Assembly (NCBI RefSeq): GCF_023370075.1
Contig: NZ_CP097149.1
Location: forward strand, 950,001-1,014,000
Reading direction: 5' to 3'
DNA: 64,000 nt
DNA from: Deinococcus sp. QL22
Lineage (GTDB): Bacteria; Deinococcota; Deinococci; Deinococcales; Deinococcaceae
Shown here: positions 34,380-45,194 of the stretch, piece after piece
Layout of the letters: each line of letters opens with the position of its first letter
How positions within the stretch are numbered: position 1 is the stretch's first letter
Position numbers and translations under genes: made by a program
The notes under the pieces: model-generated
Seen by the model: the letters and a program-made list of their open reading frames with translations, nothing else
Databases searched by the model: none
Told to the model about the DNA's origin: nothing

Positions 34380-34760
34380 ATGAAGCTTAGGCGTGAGGGC
34401 GCAGATTTTACATCATTGTCAGTCACACGAACTGTCGCTGCCTTTGTCGTTTTTGCTCTTCTAGGAATCGGTCTGCCACGCCTAATGCCCGCGCTTCCTT
34501 CTCCGGCTTCGGCGCAAGAAAGGATTTTTGGCCTCCATGCCCTGCGAGATGCCAAGAATCTTTTACGTCACCCACTGCAAAAAGTGTTCATTCAACGTCT
34601 TTTAGTCTCCTCTATCGTGAAAGAGTCTGAATTTGAAAAGTGTGGAGGGCGTTCGTATGTCACCGAGGGACGATATACGGCAGAGGTCACAGCACTGACA
34701 TTTTTTGCTGTCCCTATCATCCGTCTACAGGCAAATTGCGAAGGTGCCAATGTGCGCTAA
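34380..34760 (+). CDS. Hypothetical exported protein
   Basis: 126 aa, unrecognised. An Arg-rich N-terminus and hydrophobic VAAFVVFALLGIGLPRLMPALP form a signal peptide or anchor, with a possible cleavage near PASAQ. Two Cys (EKCGG, QANCEG) in the mature part could pair. Lower G+C than neighbours, and no family match, so it may be a recent acquisition. ATG 34380 or GTG 34371. Confidence 0.5.
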   Translation: MKLRREGADFTSLSVTRTVAAFVVFALLGIGLPRLMPALPSPASAQERIFGLHALRDAKNLLRHPLQKVFIQRLLVSSIVKESEFEKCGGRSYVTEGRYTAEVTALTFFAVPIIRLQANCEGANVR

Positions 34761-34821
34761 ACCTCGCTTAACCCACCCCTAACCGCCGCGCCTACACTGA
34801 GCGTCGTATGAGGCCCACCCG

Positions 34822-35484
34822 ATGAGACTGCTGCTCGTAGAAGATGATCCCCGCATTGCTGAGCCGACGCGGGAGGCACTGCGCGAGGCGGGGTACGTGG
34901 TGACTTGGGCGCAGACCGGGCCAGAAGGTCTGGAGGCCGCCATGCTGGGCGACTATTCCCTGCTGATTCTGGACGTGATGCTGCCCTGTATGGACGGCTT
35001 CGAGGTGGCGCGGCAACTGCGCGGGGCCGAGGTAGATTCGGCCATTCTGTTCCTGACGGCGCGGGGCGAACTGGGAGACCGCGTGCAGGGGCTGGATTTA
35101 GGCGGGGATGCCTACCTTGTCAAACCGTTTGCCATGCCCGAATTGCTGGCAACCTTGCGGGCGTTGTCGCGCCGGGAGCGGGGGCAGGGTGCACCGAGGC
35201 TGCCATTTGCGGCGGGGCGCGGCGTGGTGGACACAGTGGCCCGCACGGTGGCGTGGGACGGCGAAGAAGTGGCCGTGACCGGGCGCGAATACGCCCTGAT
35301 CGAAGTGCTGGCGCTGGCCCCCGAACGCTGGTTTACCCGCGAGGAACTGCTAGACCGGGTGTGGGGGCCGGAGTTTGAGGGCGAGGCCCGAATCGTGGAT
35401 GTGTACGTGCGGTATGTGCGGCGCAAGCTGGCGCAGGAAGCCATTTCCAGCGAGCGGGGGCGCGGCTACCGGGTGGAGAAATGA
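34822..35484 (+). CDS. OmpR/PhoB-family response regulator
   Basis: 220 aa. Receiver domain with acidic pair in VEDD, phospho-acceptor Asp51 in LLILDVMLP, Thr79 and Lys101 in YLVKPF; winged-helix DNA-binding domain from about 125 ending [20 protein letters not shown]. It pairs with the histidine kinase gene that starts 44 nt later. Inducing signal and targets unknown. Confidence 0.92.
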   Translation: MRLLLVEDDPRIAEPTREALREAGYVVTWAQTGPEGLEAAMLGDYSLLILDVMLPCMDGFEVARQLRGAEVDSAILFLTARGELGDRVQGLDLGGDAYLVKPFAMPELLATLRALSRRERGQGAPRLPFAAGRGVVDTVARTVAWDGEEVAVTGREYALIEVLALAPERWFTREELLDRVWGPEFEGEARIVDVYVRYVRRKLAQEAISSERGRGYRVEK

Positions 35485-35527
35485 GGGGGCTGTGGAGTAG
35501 GTGGCTCCAGTTCTGCTCTGGGTACTC

Positions 35528-36922
35528 ATGTCCTTAAAATGGCCCCCACTGACCCTGCGGGCACGTTTGGCGCTCTGGGCGGCGCTGGCAACCGGCCTCG
35601 CGGTGGCGCTGGTGGCAGGCGGGTTGTACGTGGCGGTCAACGGGTTCCTCTTGCGCTCGCAGCAAGACCGCCTGCTGAGTGCGGTCAGTGCCGTGCAGGA
35701 GCGGGTAGAAGGAGAACTGGGCCGCGCCGCCGGGCCGCTGGGGTTTGGCGTGGTCGAGGTCACGGTGGCCGATTTAGAGCGCATTGTCAGGAGCAATCCG
35801 CAGACCCGCAACCTGGAACTGCGGCTGGTGTCGGTACAACTGGGCGTAGTGTCGCAGGTACAGACAGCCAACTTTCCCGCAGGCGTGGCCCTGAACCTCA
35901 GAGACAACCTGTACCGCCTGAACGACCAACTGATCACGGTGCGCGGCGTGCGGGCGCGGGGGCCGGGGCGCGATCTGCAAGGCGACATCACGCTGGCGGT
36001 GGCCACCGACGCACAGGCGCTGACCGAGGCGCAGCGGGCCTTTGGGCGGGCCTTGGCGTGGCTGTTGCCTGCTGCGTTGCTGCTGTCGCTCGCCGTGGGC
36101 TGGGGCGTGGCGGGGCGACTGCTGCGGCCTGTGCGGGCGCTGGAAGGTGCGGCGCGTGACATAGGCGCGGGGGGCGATTTGCGGCGGCCTGTGCCGGGGG
36201 CCGGACAGGGCGACGAACTCGCGCGGCTGGCGCTGACTTTGCAGGGCACGTTTGGGGGCCTCGCCGATGCTCGCGAACGCGAACAGGCTTTCCTGCGGGC
36301 TGCCGCGCACGACCTCCGCAGTCCGTTGGCCGCTGTACAGGCACGGGTCGAAGGCACACTGGCCCGCGAACGCGACGCCGCCCGTTACCGCGCCGAACTC
36401 CGCGAAGTCGGCACCGATATGACCCGGCTGGCGACCCTCACCAACCACCTGCTCCTGCTGGCCCGCGACGCCGAGGCAATGGGGCGTGCGCCCGTGCCTC
36501 TGCGTGACTTGGCCGCCGACGCCGTAGACCGCGCCCGCGAACTCTCGCCGGAAGCCGACGTGGATTTGCTGGCCCCCGCGCCCGTGTCGGTGCAGGGAGA
36601 CCGGGTGCTGCTGGGTCAGGCCATCTGGAACCTGACCATGAACGCCGTGCGGCACGCGCCGGGAGCCACCATTACCGTGCAAGTGGAAGCCGAAGCTGGG
36701 GGCGCCACCGTGACCGTGCAGGATGACGGCCCCGGCGTGGGGGCAGACGTGTTGGCCCGCCTCGGAGAAGCCTTTTACCGTCCCGACGCAGCCCGCAGCG
36801 GCGAAGGCCACGGCTTAGGCCTAGCTATTGTGCGCCGCGCCGCCGAGTTGCATGGGGGAACCCTGACGCTGGAGAGTGCGCCCGGAGCGGGATTTACGGG
36901 GCGGTTGTATTTGCCGGGGTAG
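35528..36922 (+). CDS. Sensor histidine kinase
   Basis: 464 aa inner-membrane kinase. Two membrane helices (about 15-37, ALWAALATGLAVALVAGGLYV; and about 175-195, ALAWLLPAALLLSLAVGWG) frame a periplasmic sensor part of some 140 residues, then HAMP, the H box AAHDLRSPLAAVQ with phospho-His near 260, N box NAVRHAPG, G1 DDGPGVGAD and G2 GEGHGLGLAIV. A GTG at 35501 gives nine more residues. Cognate regulator is the preceding gene. Confidence 0.92.
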   Translation: MSLKWPPLTLRARLALWAALATGLAVALVAGGLYVAVNGFLLRSQQDRLLSAVSAVQERVEGELGRAAGPLGFGVVEVTVADLERIVRSNPQTRNLELRLVSVQLGVVSQVQTANFPAGVALNLRDNLYRLNDQLITVRGVRARGPGRDLQGDITLAVATDAQALTEAQRAFGRALAWLLPAALLLSLAVGWGVAGRLLRPVRALEGAARDIGAGGDLRRPVPGAGQGDELARLALTLQGTFGGLADAREREQAFLRAAAHDLRSPLAAVQARVEGTLARERDAARYRAELREVGTDMTRLATLTNHLLLLARDAEAMGRAPVPLRDLAADAVDRARELSPEADVDLLAPAPVSVQGDRVLLGQAIWNLTMNAVRHAPGATITVQVEAEAGGATVTVQDDGPGVGADVLARLGEAFYRPDAARSGEGHGLGLAIVRRAAELHGGTLTLESAPGAGFTGRLYLPG

Positions 36923-37038
36923 AGGGTGAGGAAGCGCCAGCAATGGCCCTGCTTAGACTCTTGACCATCGGCCCTTAGACCACCCCCAAATATTCCCCAT
37001 TCGGCCCCCACCCCCGCTCCCTGCTACCCTTAAGCCCA

Positions 37039-37863
37039 ATGAGTCAACCTGAGCAGTCAACAACTGGCCTGCCCCGCACGGCAGCTTCGGCGGTGCGCTG
37101 GAGTGCCGTGGTGCTGGGCGGCGGCGATCCCGGCGATCCTTTCGCGGCGGCGCATGGCGTCAAGGTCAAGGGGCTGATTCCGGTGGCGGGCCAGCCGATG
37201 GCGCTGCATGTCCTGCGTGCCCTGCACGGCAGCGGGCGCGTGCAGCGCATTGCTTATGTCGGCCCCACGACGCCCGAAATGGACGCCTTGATTGCCCTGC
37301 GCGTCACCGATCACGGCACGTTGCTGGGCAACCTGGAGGCGGGCGTGGAAGCATTGGCAGCGGGCGCAGGCGAGCGCGTGCTGGTGGTCACGGCAGATAT
37401 TCCGCTGCTGAGGGCAGAGCAGGTGCGCGACGTGCTGGACGCTACCCCGACCGACGCCGTCCTGGTATATCCGGTGGTGCGGCGCGAGGTCTGCGAGGCG
37501 GCCTATCCGGGGGTCAAACGCACCTATGCCCGCCTGAAGGACGGCACATTCACGGGGGGCAACCTGTTTATGCTCGATCCGGCCCTGATCGGCCAGTTCC
37601 TGCCGCGCCTGCGTGGGGTGTTGGCCGCCCGCAAAGCGCCCCTGAAATTGGCGGGCCTGATCGGGCCGGGTATTTTGCTGAGACTCCTGACCGGGCAACT
37701 GACGGTGGCGCGGCTGGAATCCAAAGTGGCCGCGTTGCTGGGCGTTCCCGTTCACGCCCTGATGACGCCGCACGCGGCTGTCGGCACCGACGTAGATAAA
37801 GACGAGGATCTGCACTTGGCAGAGGCGCACTTCACGGGGAGGCACGCTGAGGCCGTCCACTAA
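37039..37863 (+). CDS. MobA-like nucleotidyltransferase
   Basis: 274 aa with an N-terminal Rossmann-type NTP-transferase domain: [31 protein letters not shown] (in part; the Gly-rich loop and Lys) and metal-binding VTADIPLL. The usual loop GGxSxRMG is altered to GGGDPGDPF, so nucleotide and partner cannot be predicted. The last 100 residues are helical. TACCCT lies 8 nt before the ATG. Confidence 0.7.
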   Translation: MSQPEQSTTGLPRTAASAVRWSAVVLGGGDPGDPFAAAHGVKVKGLIPVAGQPMALHVLRALHGSGRVQRIAYVGPTTPEMDALIALRVTDHGTLLGNLEAGVEALAAGAGERVLVVTADIPLLRAEQVRDVLDATPTDAVLVYPVVRREVCEAAYPGVKRTYARLKDGTFTGGNLFMLDPALIGQFLPRLRGVLAARKAPLKLAGLIGPGILLRLLTGQLTVARLESKVAALLGVPVHALMTPHAAVGTDVDKDEDLHLAEAHFTGRHAEAVH

Positions 37864-37989
37864 ATTCGCTCTGTACTGCGTCCCCATCTGCCTTCTCTCC
37901 AGCAATCCCGACCTCTAAGCTCGGCTTTTGGTGCGCCCGCACGGATAAAACCTGACTAGTCCGGTGCAACTCTCACGGAGACTTTGCCC

Positions 37990-38018
37990 TTGTCACTTTC
38001 CCCGGCGCTGTGCATACT
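37990..38018 (+). promoter_or_regulatory. Promoter of the ferredoxin gene, leaderless type
   Basis: TTGTCA, 17-bp spacer, CATACT (38013-38018), then 7 nt to the ATG at 38026. The start of transcription should lie on or next to the ATG, so no 5' leader is made. Confidence 0.7.
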
Positions 38019-38025
38019 GTCTGGC

Positions 38026-38262
38026 ATGCCTCACGTCATCGTCAGCCCCTGCATTGGTGTCAAGGACAACGCCTGCACCGAAGTTTGCCCCGTAGAGTGC
38101 ATCTACGACGCGGGCGATCAATTCCTGATCCACCCCGACGAGTGCATCGACTGCGGCGCGTGCGTGCCCGCCTGCCCCGTCAGCGCCATCTACCCCGAAG
38201 AAGATGTGCCCGGCGGCGAAACCGAATTCATCGTCAAGAACCGCGTTTACTTCGGCCTGTAA
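38026..38262 (+). CDS. fdxA: Seven-iron (3Fe-4S/4Fe-4S) ferredoxin
   Basis: 78-aa electron carrier. Cysteines: C9-x7-C17-x3-C21 with C25 nearby, then C40-x2-C43-x2-C46-x3-C50. The spacing matches FdI-type 7Fe ferredoxins, where C9, C17 and C50 hold the 3Fe cluster and C21, C40, C43, C46 the 4Fe cluster. Start at 38026 leaves no leader and puts MPHVIV at the N-terminus. Redox partner not seen nearby. Confidence 0.92.
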   Translation: MPHVIVSPCIGVKDNACTEVCPVECIYDAGDQFLIHPDECIDCGACVPACPVSAIYPEEDVPGGETEFIVKNRVYFGL

Positions 38263-38345
38263 AGACCGTTGCGGTCAGCTTGATGACCCGAACAAAGTGA
38301 GCAACAGAGGCGGACGCGCTCCGTAAACCAAAAATTAGCCCTCTT

Positions 38346-38381
38346 CCCACCTTCCGGCCCCGGCTGGCGGGTGGGTTTTTT
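38346..38381 (+). terminator. Rho-independent terminator after the ferredoxin gene
   Basis: CCCACC pairs with GGTGGG over a GC-rich arm, then six T. It is about 85 nt after the ferredoxin stop. Confidence 0.8.
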
Positions 38382-38476
38382 GTGCCCATGCTTGCACCTC
38401 TACCGTGTATCCGGCTAGCATGGCGGGCGGTAAGGTCACGCCGTTGCTCGCGGCCCGCCGGAAGGGAGGTGATGCC

Positions 38477-38617
38477 GTGCATTCCGAAACTCTGGACAAC
38501 GAACCGCCCAGTTTGAACTTGACGCCATCCCACCCCACCGGAGGACGCCCATGCTTCGAGCTGTGTCCCACTATGCGCTCTACACCTGTTCCCTGTCCGT
38601 CAACCCTCCTGCTCTAA
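38477..38617 (+). CDS. Candidate leader ORF upstream of corA2
   Basis: 46 codons from GTG 38477 with a very strong ribosome site: GGGAGGTGAT at 38464-38473 matches the 16S tail almost fully, 3 nt before the start. Nine of 46 residues are Pro (PP near the start, then many singles). It ends at TAA 38617, 17 nt before the corA2 start, and overlaps the smaller frame 38551-38640. Such Pro-rich leaders tie translation speed to Mg2+ in enteric mgtA and mgtCBR. Not known here; treat as a hypothesis. Confidence 0.4.
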   Translation: MHSETLDNEPPSLNLTPSHPTGGRPCFELCPTMRSTPVPCPSTLLL

Positions 38618-38633
38618 GCTCTGGCGGCGGCCT

Positions 38634-38640
<7 letters not shown>
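38551..38640 (+). CDS. Candidate 29-codon ORF overlapping corA2 start
   Basis: ATG 38551 has GGAGG 6 nt upstream (38540-38544). The stop TGA 38638-38640 overlaps the corA2 ATG (38634), a layout for translational coupling. corA2 itself has only a weak ribosome site. The peptide has Pro-Pro and two Cys. Competes with the leader ORF at 38477, and at most one may be translated strongly. Confidence 0.4.
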
Positions 38641-39566
<926 letters not shown>

Positions 39567-39620
39567 CCCGCTGAGGTGGGCCGCAGAATTCTTAATTCCT
39601 ACAGCCCACCACTCACACCC

Positions 39621-40130
39621 TTACTGCGTTGCGCCGTACCCACCCGAACAGGCCGCGCCGCGTTCTGGGGCCGTCGCACCTTGTTCGTATTTGTCCAGAA
39701 AGGCTTTCAGGCGGCCATCGTCGGCCTTGTCGGCCTTCAATTGTGCGCCCCACGCGCTCGCCACCACCGGGGAAGGCAGGTTGGGATAGGGGCTGAGCAG
39801 CGTGTATGGCCTACCGTCCACCAGCTTTTTCAGTTGATCCAATGACGCAGCGTCGAGGTCGGGGCGGTAGGTGATCCATACTGCGCCGTGTTCCATGCTG
39901 TGAACGGCGTACTCGTTATAGAGGGGCTGGGCATATACGCCGCAGTTTTGCCACACGGCGTTGTGTGCCCCGCCCGCAGGTGGGTTCTCGGCGTACACCA
40001 ACGACCCGGTACGGTGGTCGCCCGCCGGATAGGTAAAGGTTTGAAGGCCCTCGATGTTTCCTCCGTCTCCGCAGGCGGCAAGAGTGACGGCAAGGGCGGG
40101 CAGCAGCAAGGCGAGGCGCGAGCGGTTCAT
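39621..40130 (-). CDS. DUF3105 lipoprotein
   Basis: 169 aa. Signal peptide with lipobox LAAC at about 17-20; the mature part has the DUF3105 core [37 protein letters not shown], quoted by ends. Conserved His and Cys hint at metal binding, but the function is unknown. TAGGCT lies 8 nt before the ATG, so it is probably leaderless. Confidence 0.85.
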   Translation of the reverse strand: MNRSRLALLLPALAVTLAACGDGGNIEGLQTFTYPAGDHRTGSLVYAENPPAGGAHNAVWQNCGVYAQPLYNEYAVHSMEHGAVWITYRPDLDAASLDQLKKLVDGRPYTLLSPYPNLPSPVVASAWGAQLKADKADDGRLKAFLDKYEQGATAPERGAACSGGYGATQ

Positions 40131-40225
40131 TGGTCTACAGCCTAGCGGGTTGGGGGCAGAGCGGTGTGAAGAAACAGTCTGAATGGCTGATCTTTGTGGG
40201 CCGTCACATGTGCCACCCTGAACCC

Positions 40226-40786
40226 ATGCTGGCCGCCCTGACGCAACCGATTATTTTTGTAGACACCGAAACGGGAGGCCGTGACCCATCCCGCCACCCG
40301 CTGCTGACGGTGGGCCTAGTCACGCTGACCCCGGAAGGCGAAATTACGCGGCCCCTGCATCTGCGCGTGCAGCACGGTCAGTACGACGTGGAGCCGGAAG
40401 CGATGGCGGTCAACGGCATAGACCTGAGCGCCCACCACGCCGCCGCGCAACCGCCCGAAGCCGTAGCGCAGGCCATCCGCGACTATGCCGCCGAGGTAGG
40501 CCGCGTGATCTTGGGCGGCCACAATCTGCAATTCGATACTCGGTTTTTGGCCCCCCTGCTGCCCGATCTGGGCCGGGTCTTTCGGCGGGGGCGGGTGGAT
40601 ACCAAATTGGTGGCCCAGTTTTTGCTGCATTCCGGCCACCTGCCACGCAAAGTGGGCACGCCGCTAGACCAATTGGTCAAGCATTTTGGCCTCACCTACG
40701 CCGCCCATGACGCCCTAGAAGACGCAACTGTAACGGCGCGGGTGTATGTGGAGTTGCTGAAATTGGTGGCGGGGAAGGCAATCTAG
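40226..40786 (+). CDS. DEDDh 3'-5' exonuclease
   Basis: 186 aa of the DnaQ/RNase T type with four acidic residues: FVDTETGG (DxE), [11 protein letters not shown] (Asp) and HDALEDA (H/D), so it is likely active on single-stranded DNA or RNA. A longer form from 40208 is open; CACCCT 6 nt before ATG 40226 supports the shorter. It is not fused to a polymerase, so it may act in repair or oligonucleotide clean-up. Confidence 0.85.
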   Translation: MLAALTQPIIFVDTETGGRDPSRHPLLTVGLVTLTPEGEITRPLHLRVQHGQYDVEPEAMAVNGIDLSAHHAAAQPPEAVAQAIRDYAAEVGRVILGGHNLQFDTRFLAPLLPDLGRVFRRGRVDTKLVAQFLLHSGHLPRKVGTPLDQLVKHFGLTYAAHDALEDATVTARVYVELLKLVAGKAI

Positions 40787-40808
40787 AGGCGCTGGGTGCT
40801 TTGTCTAA

Positions 40809-41658
40809 GAGGGTGTTTATAAAGGGTCACTGATAGGATTAAGGCGTCTGAGCATGAGGCGAATACTGGCGATATAGCACCAAGTGGCCGAGGTTTGACC
40901 TCGGCCCTCGGAGTCTCGACTCAAGCGACGTGAGCGTGTCAACCAAGCCAAGGAGCGTTCCACGACCCAACGCCTCGGGAGGACAACGAATCCCTTCGCG
41001 TTATCCGTGCGCTTGATGATCTGAAGTGTCCAGCACAGGGTCTGCTTCACCCCATCCACCCATTGGCCCGCATCCCCACCATCGGCCCAGAACCAAGAGA
41101 GGCGCGGAAAGCGCCTCTGAGCGTGCTGGAGCAGCGTTTGAGCCCCATCACGATCTTGAATATCTCCCGTCGTGATCCACACCACCAGAAGCAAGCCCAT
41201 CGTGTCAACCCGCACATGACGTTTGCGTCCATGGGTCTTCTGGCCCGCCTCCACTCCACGTCGTCCCGCTTGCGGGCGACAGCGCACCGGTTGGGCATCA
41301 ATGATGCCCGCACTTGGCTCTGGGTCGCGCCTCGCCGCTGCGCGGGTCTTTCTCACCAAGAGGTGGTTGACGGCTTCCCAAGTCCCATCCGCTTCCCAAC
41401 GGCGGAAGTCGGACTACACCGTCTCCCACGCCGGAAAATCATGGGGGAGAGTGCGCCACGCCATCCCCCCGTGCAAGATGTACATCATCGCGCACCACAC
41501 CTCGTACAGGTCGACCGTGCGCGGTCGACCTCTCGGCTTGGCGTGCGGTAAGTACGGCTCCAAGCGCTTGAACTGTTTCTGGGTCAGGTCGGTCGAGTAT
41601 GCCTTGCGTTTCACACCTTGAAGCATGTCCGATTCCCTGACCCTTTATAAACACGCTC
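40809..41658. mobile_element. IS5-family insertion sequence (850 bp)
   Basis: Ends form a 21-bp inverted repeat with one mismatch, GAGGGTGTTTATAAAGG... at 40809 and its complement ending at 41658. TAA flanks it on both sides (40806-40808, 41659-41661), a 3-bp target duplication typical of IS427-like members of IS5. It landed in a TCTAAG-rich intergenic repeat: joining the flanks gives GTCTAAGGGTCTAAAGG. One transposase frame on the minus strand, with one amber stop. Confidence 0.93.
40817..41626 (-). pseudogene. IS5-family transposase with one amber codon
   Basis: Single frame of about 270 codons: N-terminal part [18 protein letters not shown], catalytic Asp in GIIDAQPVR, second in WFWADGGDAGQ, and Glu in RRWVVERSLAWL. 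TAG at 41414-41416 splits it into 70 and 180-codon pieces; the frame is otherwise intact, and a single base (TAC/TAT to TAG) would restore ETVYSDFRRW. Could be recent or a sequencing error. Confidence 0.88.
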
Positions 41659-41761
41659 TAAGGGTCTAAAGGTCAAGGGGCTAAGAACGGCAATCGCTGC
41701 GCTCATTCACCTCCATAAAACAGCCATGACACCGCCACCTCACACCGTCCCCGCCCAACTG

Positions 41762-41903
41762 CGTGTGAGGCCCCAAGGTGTGTGCAACGCGCGGGCCACT
41801 TCCATGCTCAAGACGACTGGCAATCCCACTTCAAGAGAAGGATTCAGCCGACTTGAAACGCGACAAGATCACTCCTCCTCAGCGGACTCGTAGAGCGGCG
41901 CAG
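41762..41903. repeat. Dispersed 140-bp intergenic repeat, copy 2
   Basis: Second copy of the element at 19634-19773. The rest of the 511-bp gap (41662-42173) holds TCTAAG-type bits, a GC-rich stretch near 41930-41960 and no supported gene before the ddrC control region. Confidence 0.75.
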
Positions 41904-42137
41904 CAGAGCGACCACTCCCCTTTACCCTTTGGGGGCGGGGACTGGGGGGTGGGGTAAAGCGTGACAGCAAGCCAGAAGATGGGTGGAACAGCAACCCTAC
42001 AAGTACGCATGCCACTAACTCTCCATTTGCCCGCTTTGTAATACCCAAAGCTGAGCCACCCCTCAAAATCCCACGTCCAACACGTCAAAAACCTGCCTTT
42101 ACCGTTGCGTCAGCTTGGCCTTTTTCTGCCCAATTTG

Positions 42138-42154
42138 TTATGCTAAAAACATAA
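42138..42154. promoter_or_regulatory. Radiation/desiccation response motif (DdrO operator) of ddrC
   Basis: TTATGCTAAAAACATAA, a 17-bp palindrome of form TTATG-N7-CATAA. It overlaps the -35 region (42139-42144) of the promoter whose -10, TAATAT, is at 42162-42167, 6 nt before the ATG. DdrO bound there would block transcription until IrrE cleaves DdrO after DNA damage. Confidence 0.92.
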
Positions 42155-42173
42155 TTTATGCTAATATATACGT

Positions 42174-42875
<702 letters not shown>

Positions 42876-42903
42876 TTACCTTCGGATAAGCAAATTCACT
42901 CTT

Positions 42904-42937
42904 GAGGGCAGGCCGCCGGGCTTGCCCTCTTTTTATT
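42904..42937 (+). terminator. Intrinsic terminator after ddrC
   Basis: GAGGGCAGGCC pairs with GGGCTTGCCCTC (11 bp with one wobble), followed by TTTTTATTT. It is 28 nt after the ddrC stop. Confidence 0.9.
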
Positions 42938-43019
42938 TGGCTCGACTTGTTTAAGTGCGCCGGCAGCACTCCCCTCTTTCCCTCTACCTCTCATCCACTC
43001 ACCCGCTAGAATGCCGCCT

Positions 43020-44072
43020 GTGCCGTCTTTGCTGCCCCGTTCTGTGTTCCGTGAAGTGCTGGGGTGGTACGGCGCGGGCCTCGCCCTGTTCCTTATTTTG
43101 CAGATGACCGACGCCCTGAGCACCACTGTGGGCCGCTTGCTGACTTACGACGCCAGTTTTGTGCAGGCGGCGGGTGCGTTTGCTGGATATCTGCCCACGC
43201 TGCTGAACCGGGCATTGGTGCTGGCGGTACCGTTTGCCGTGCTGCTGGCCTTCTCACGCATGCAAAAGGACAGCGAGATCAAAGCCATGTTCGCGGCGGG
43301 CGTGCGGCCCCTGAGCCTCGTATGGCCGCTGGCCCTGCCGTTTGCACTGGTGGGCGTATTGGCTTTCATCAATGCCGGATACGTGGTTCCTGCCGGATTA
43401 GACCGCTGGGACAACGCCTGGTACAAGATTTACGGGATGGTGCCGCCGCAGCCCACGCAGGAAAAGTACACCTACGCCGAACCTGGCGCGCTGTATTACG
43501 CCGGACGGGTACGCAACGATGCGGGCAGCACGGTGGCCCAACTTCAGGGCGTGATGGTGCAGCGGGGCGACGAAACCATTACTGCACCCAGCGGCACCTG
43601 GGACACCGAGGCTAAAACGTGGACGCTGACAGGCGCGTGGATTTCTCGCCCTGGCCAGAATCCGCAGGCACAGACCAAGCCCATGACCGTGCCGCAAGCC
43701 GATACGCTGGCCCCGCCACCCCCCGAAGCCAAAAAGGTCAGCACACCCGCCCTCCGCGCACAGTTGGCACAGGACAATGACCGCCTGACCGCCACCCAGC
43801 GCCGAGACATTCAGTTTCAGTTGGCGTCGCGCCTGGCCGACCCGGTGACGCCCATCGTGTTCGCGCTGGCCGCCGGAGCCCTGGGCCTGCTGATCCGCAA
43901 CCGCGCCGCCGCTTTTGCCACCGTATTGGTGTTCATCGTCAGCTTTTACGTGATCTGGACAACCGTGCCGCAGTTGGCCCGCGCTGGAGCCATAGAACCC
44001 AATCTGGCGGCCTGGATTCCCAATCTGGTGTTCTTGATCGTGGCAGGCGTGCTGGCTTGGCGGCTCCGATGA
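43020..44072 (+). CDS. LptF/LptG-family (YjgP/YjgQ) permease 1
   Basis: 350-aa inner-membrane protein: helices at about 15-37, 55-85, 95-120, and three near the C-terminus, around a periplasmic beta-jelly-roll domain (about 130-240). In LPS producers LptF and LptG extract lipid for LptC/LptA. GTG at 43020 is chosen: TAGAAT lies 7 nt before it (the upstream ATG overlaps that -10). Its stop overlaps the next gene by ATGA, so the pair is coupled. No LptB ATPase in this window. Confidence 0.88.
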   Translation: MPSLLPRSVFREVLGWYGAGLALFLILQMTDALSTTVGRLLTYDASFVQAAGAFAGYLPTLLNRALVLAVPFAVLLAFSRMQKDSEIKAMFAAGVRPLSLVWPLALPFALVGVLAFINAGYVVPAGLDRWDNAWYKIYGMVPPQPTQEKYTYAEPGALYYAGRVRNDAGSTVAQLQGVMVQRGDETITAPSGTWDTEAKTWTLTGAWISRPGQNPQAQTKPMTVPQADTLAPPPPEAKKVSTPALRAQLAQDNDRLTATQRRDIQFQLASRLADPVTPIVFALAAGALGLLIRNRAAAFATVLVFIVSFYVIWTTVPQLARAGAIEPNLAAWIPNLVFLIVAGVLAWRLR

Positions 44073-45178
44073 TCGGCCTGAAGCGGTTTGAGCGGTATGT
44101 GCTGGAAGAAATCCTGCCGCCGCTGGTGGGCGCGTTGGTGGTGGTGATCGTGCTGCTGGTGCTGGCCGCACTGGAAGATGCCATTGCACCGCTGCTGGCA
44201 AAGGGGGCAAACCCGTTGTTGGTGGCCCGATTGCTGGCCCTGAACGTGCCGGAAGCCGTGGCGCGGGCGCTGCCGATTGCCCTGATGTTCGCCACGTTGC
44301 AGGGCTTGTCTCGCCTCGCCGCCGATTCGGAAATCAAGGCGGCGCTCTCGGCGGGCATTCCGGCCTCGCGGTTGTTCCGCCCTGTGCTGGCGCTGGCAGC
44401 GGGCGTCACTGTGCTGTCGTTCGTGGTGGCCGAAACCCTGGTGCCGCGTGCCAAAGTGCAGGCCCAGACCGTGCAGCGCGAAATCGTGTTCGACAATCCC
44501 CGCGTGATCGGGCTGGGGGAACCGGGCAAAGACAGTCTAGTGTTGCGCGACGCCCTGAACCGCGCCATCAGCGTGGGCAGCGTGGCGGCGGGCGGCGAAC
44601 TGCGCGACCTGCGAATCGTGACCATGCAGATCGGTCAGCCCCCTCGTGAAGTGATCACCGCCCGCACAGGCCGCCTGAAACCCGGCAGCAACATTCTGGA
44701 ACTAGAAAACGGCCAGCGCATCACCTATCAGGATACGCGGCCCGTCACTGTGCTGACCTTCGAGAAGGGCACGCTGCCTGTGCAGGATGTGCAAGCCAGC
44801 TTTGAAGACAACGGCGGGCAGCTCAAGCCCATCTATCTGCCGCTGCCTGACCTCTTGGCCCGTACCCAGACCTACCGCGCCCAGAATATCCGTGCCCCCG
44901 CCGAATTTACCGCCCTGCACCGCAAATTCGCCGAACCGCTGGCGGCGTTGGCTCTGGCCTTCTTCGCCGTCAGCCTCGCCGTGTACACCTTCCGCAGCGG
45001 CCTGAACGTGGGACTCGTGTGGGCGCTGCTGCTCAGCTTTGCTTACTACGCCACCTGGAGCGTCTTCCGCGTGATGGGCGAAAACGGAGCCGTGCCGCCC
45101 CTGCTGGCCGCCTATGCCCCGGATTTGATTGCCGTGTTCGCGGGGCTGGTGCTGCTGCGGATGGCGGGACGGCGGTAA
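44069..45178 (+). CDS. LptF/LptG-family (YjgP/YjgQ) permease 2
   Basis: 369-aa partner with the same plan: N-terminal FERYVLEEILPPLVGALVVVIV helix, hydrophobic helices, then a periplasmic part with AQTVQREIVFDNPRVIGLG, and three closing helices. ATG at 44069 overlaps the preceding stop. Paralogue of the first permease, so they should form the heterodimer expected for a lipid exporter. Cargo in Deinococcus is unknown; the LptA-like proteins at 17-19 kb are candidate partners. Confidence 0.88.
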   Translation: MIGLKRFERYVLEEILPPLVGALVVVIVLLVLAALEDAIAPLLAKGANPLLVARLLALNVPEAVARALPIALMFATLQGLSRLAADSEIKAALSAGIPASRLFRPVLALAAGVTVLSFVVAETLVPRAKVQAQTVQREIVFDNPRVIGLGEPGKDSLVLRDALNRAISVGSVAAGGELRDLRIVTMQIGQPPREVITARTGRLKPGSNILELENGQRITYQDTRPVTVLTFEKGTLPVQDVQASFEDNGGQLKPIYLPLPDLLARTQTYRAQNIRAPAEFTALHRKFAEPLAALALAFFAVSLAVYTFRSGLNVGLVWALLLSFAYYATWSVFRVMGENGAVPPLLAAYAPDLIAVFAGLVLLRMAGRR

Positions 45179-45194
45179 AGGATCGGCTCAGACC

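Noticed and set aside
41869..42088. Two small minus-strand ORFs (65 and 69 codons) before ddrC
   Set aside because: They overlap each other in different frames, share text with the 140-bp repeat and have no ribosome site or family match.
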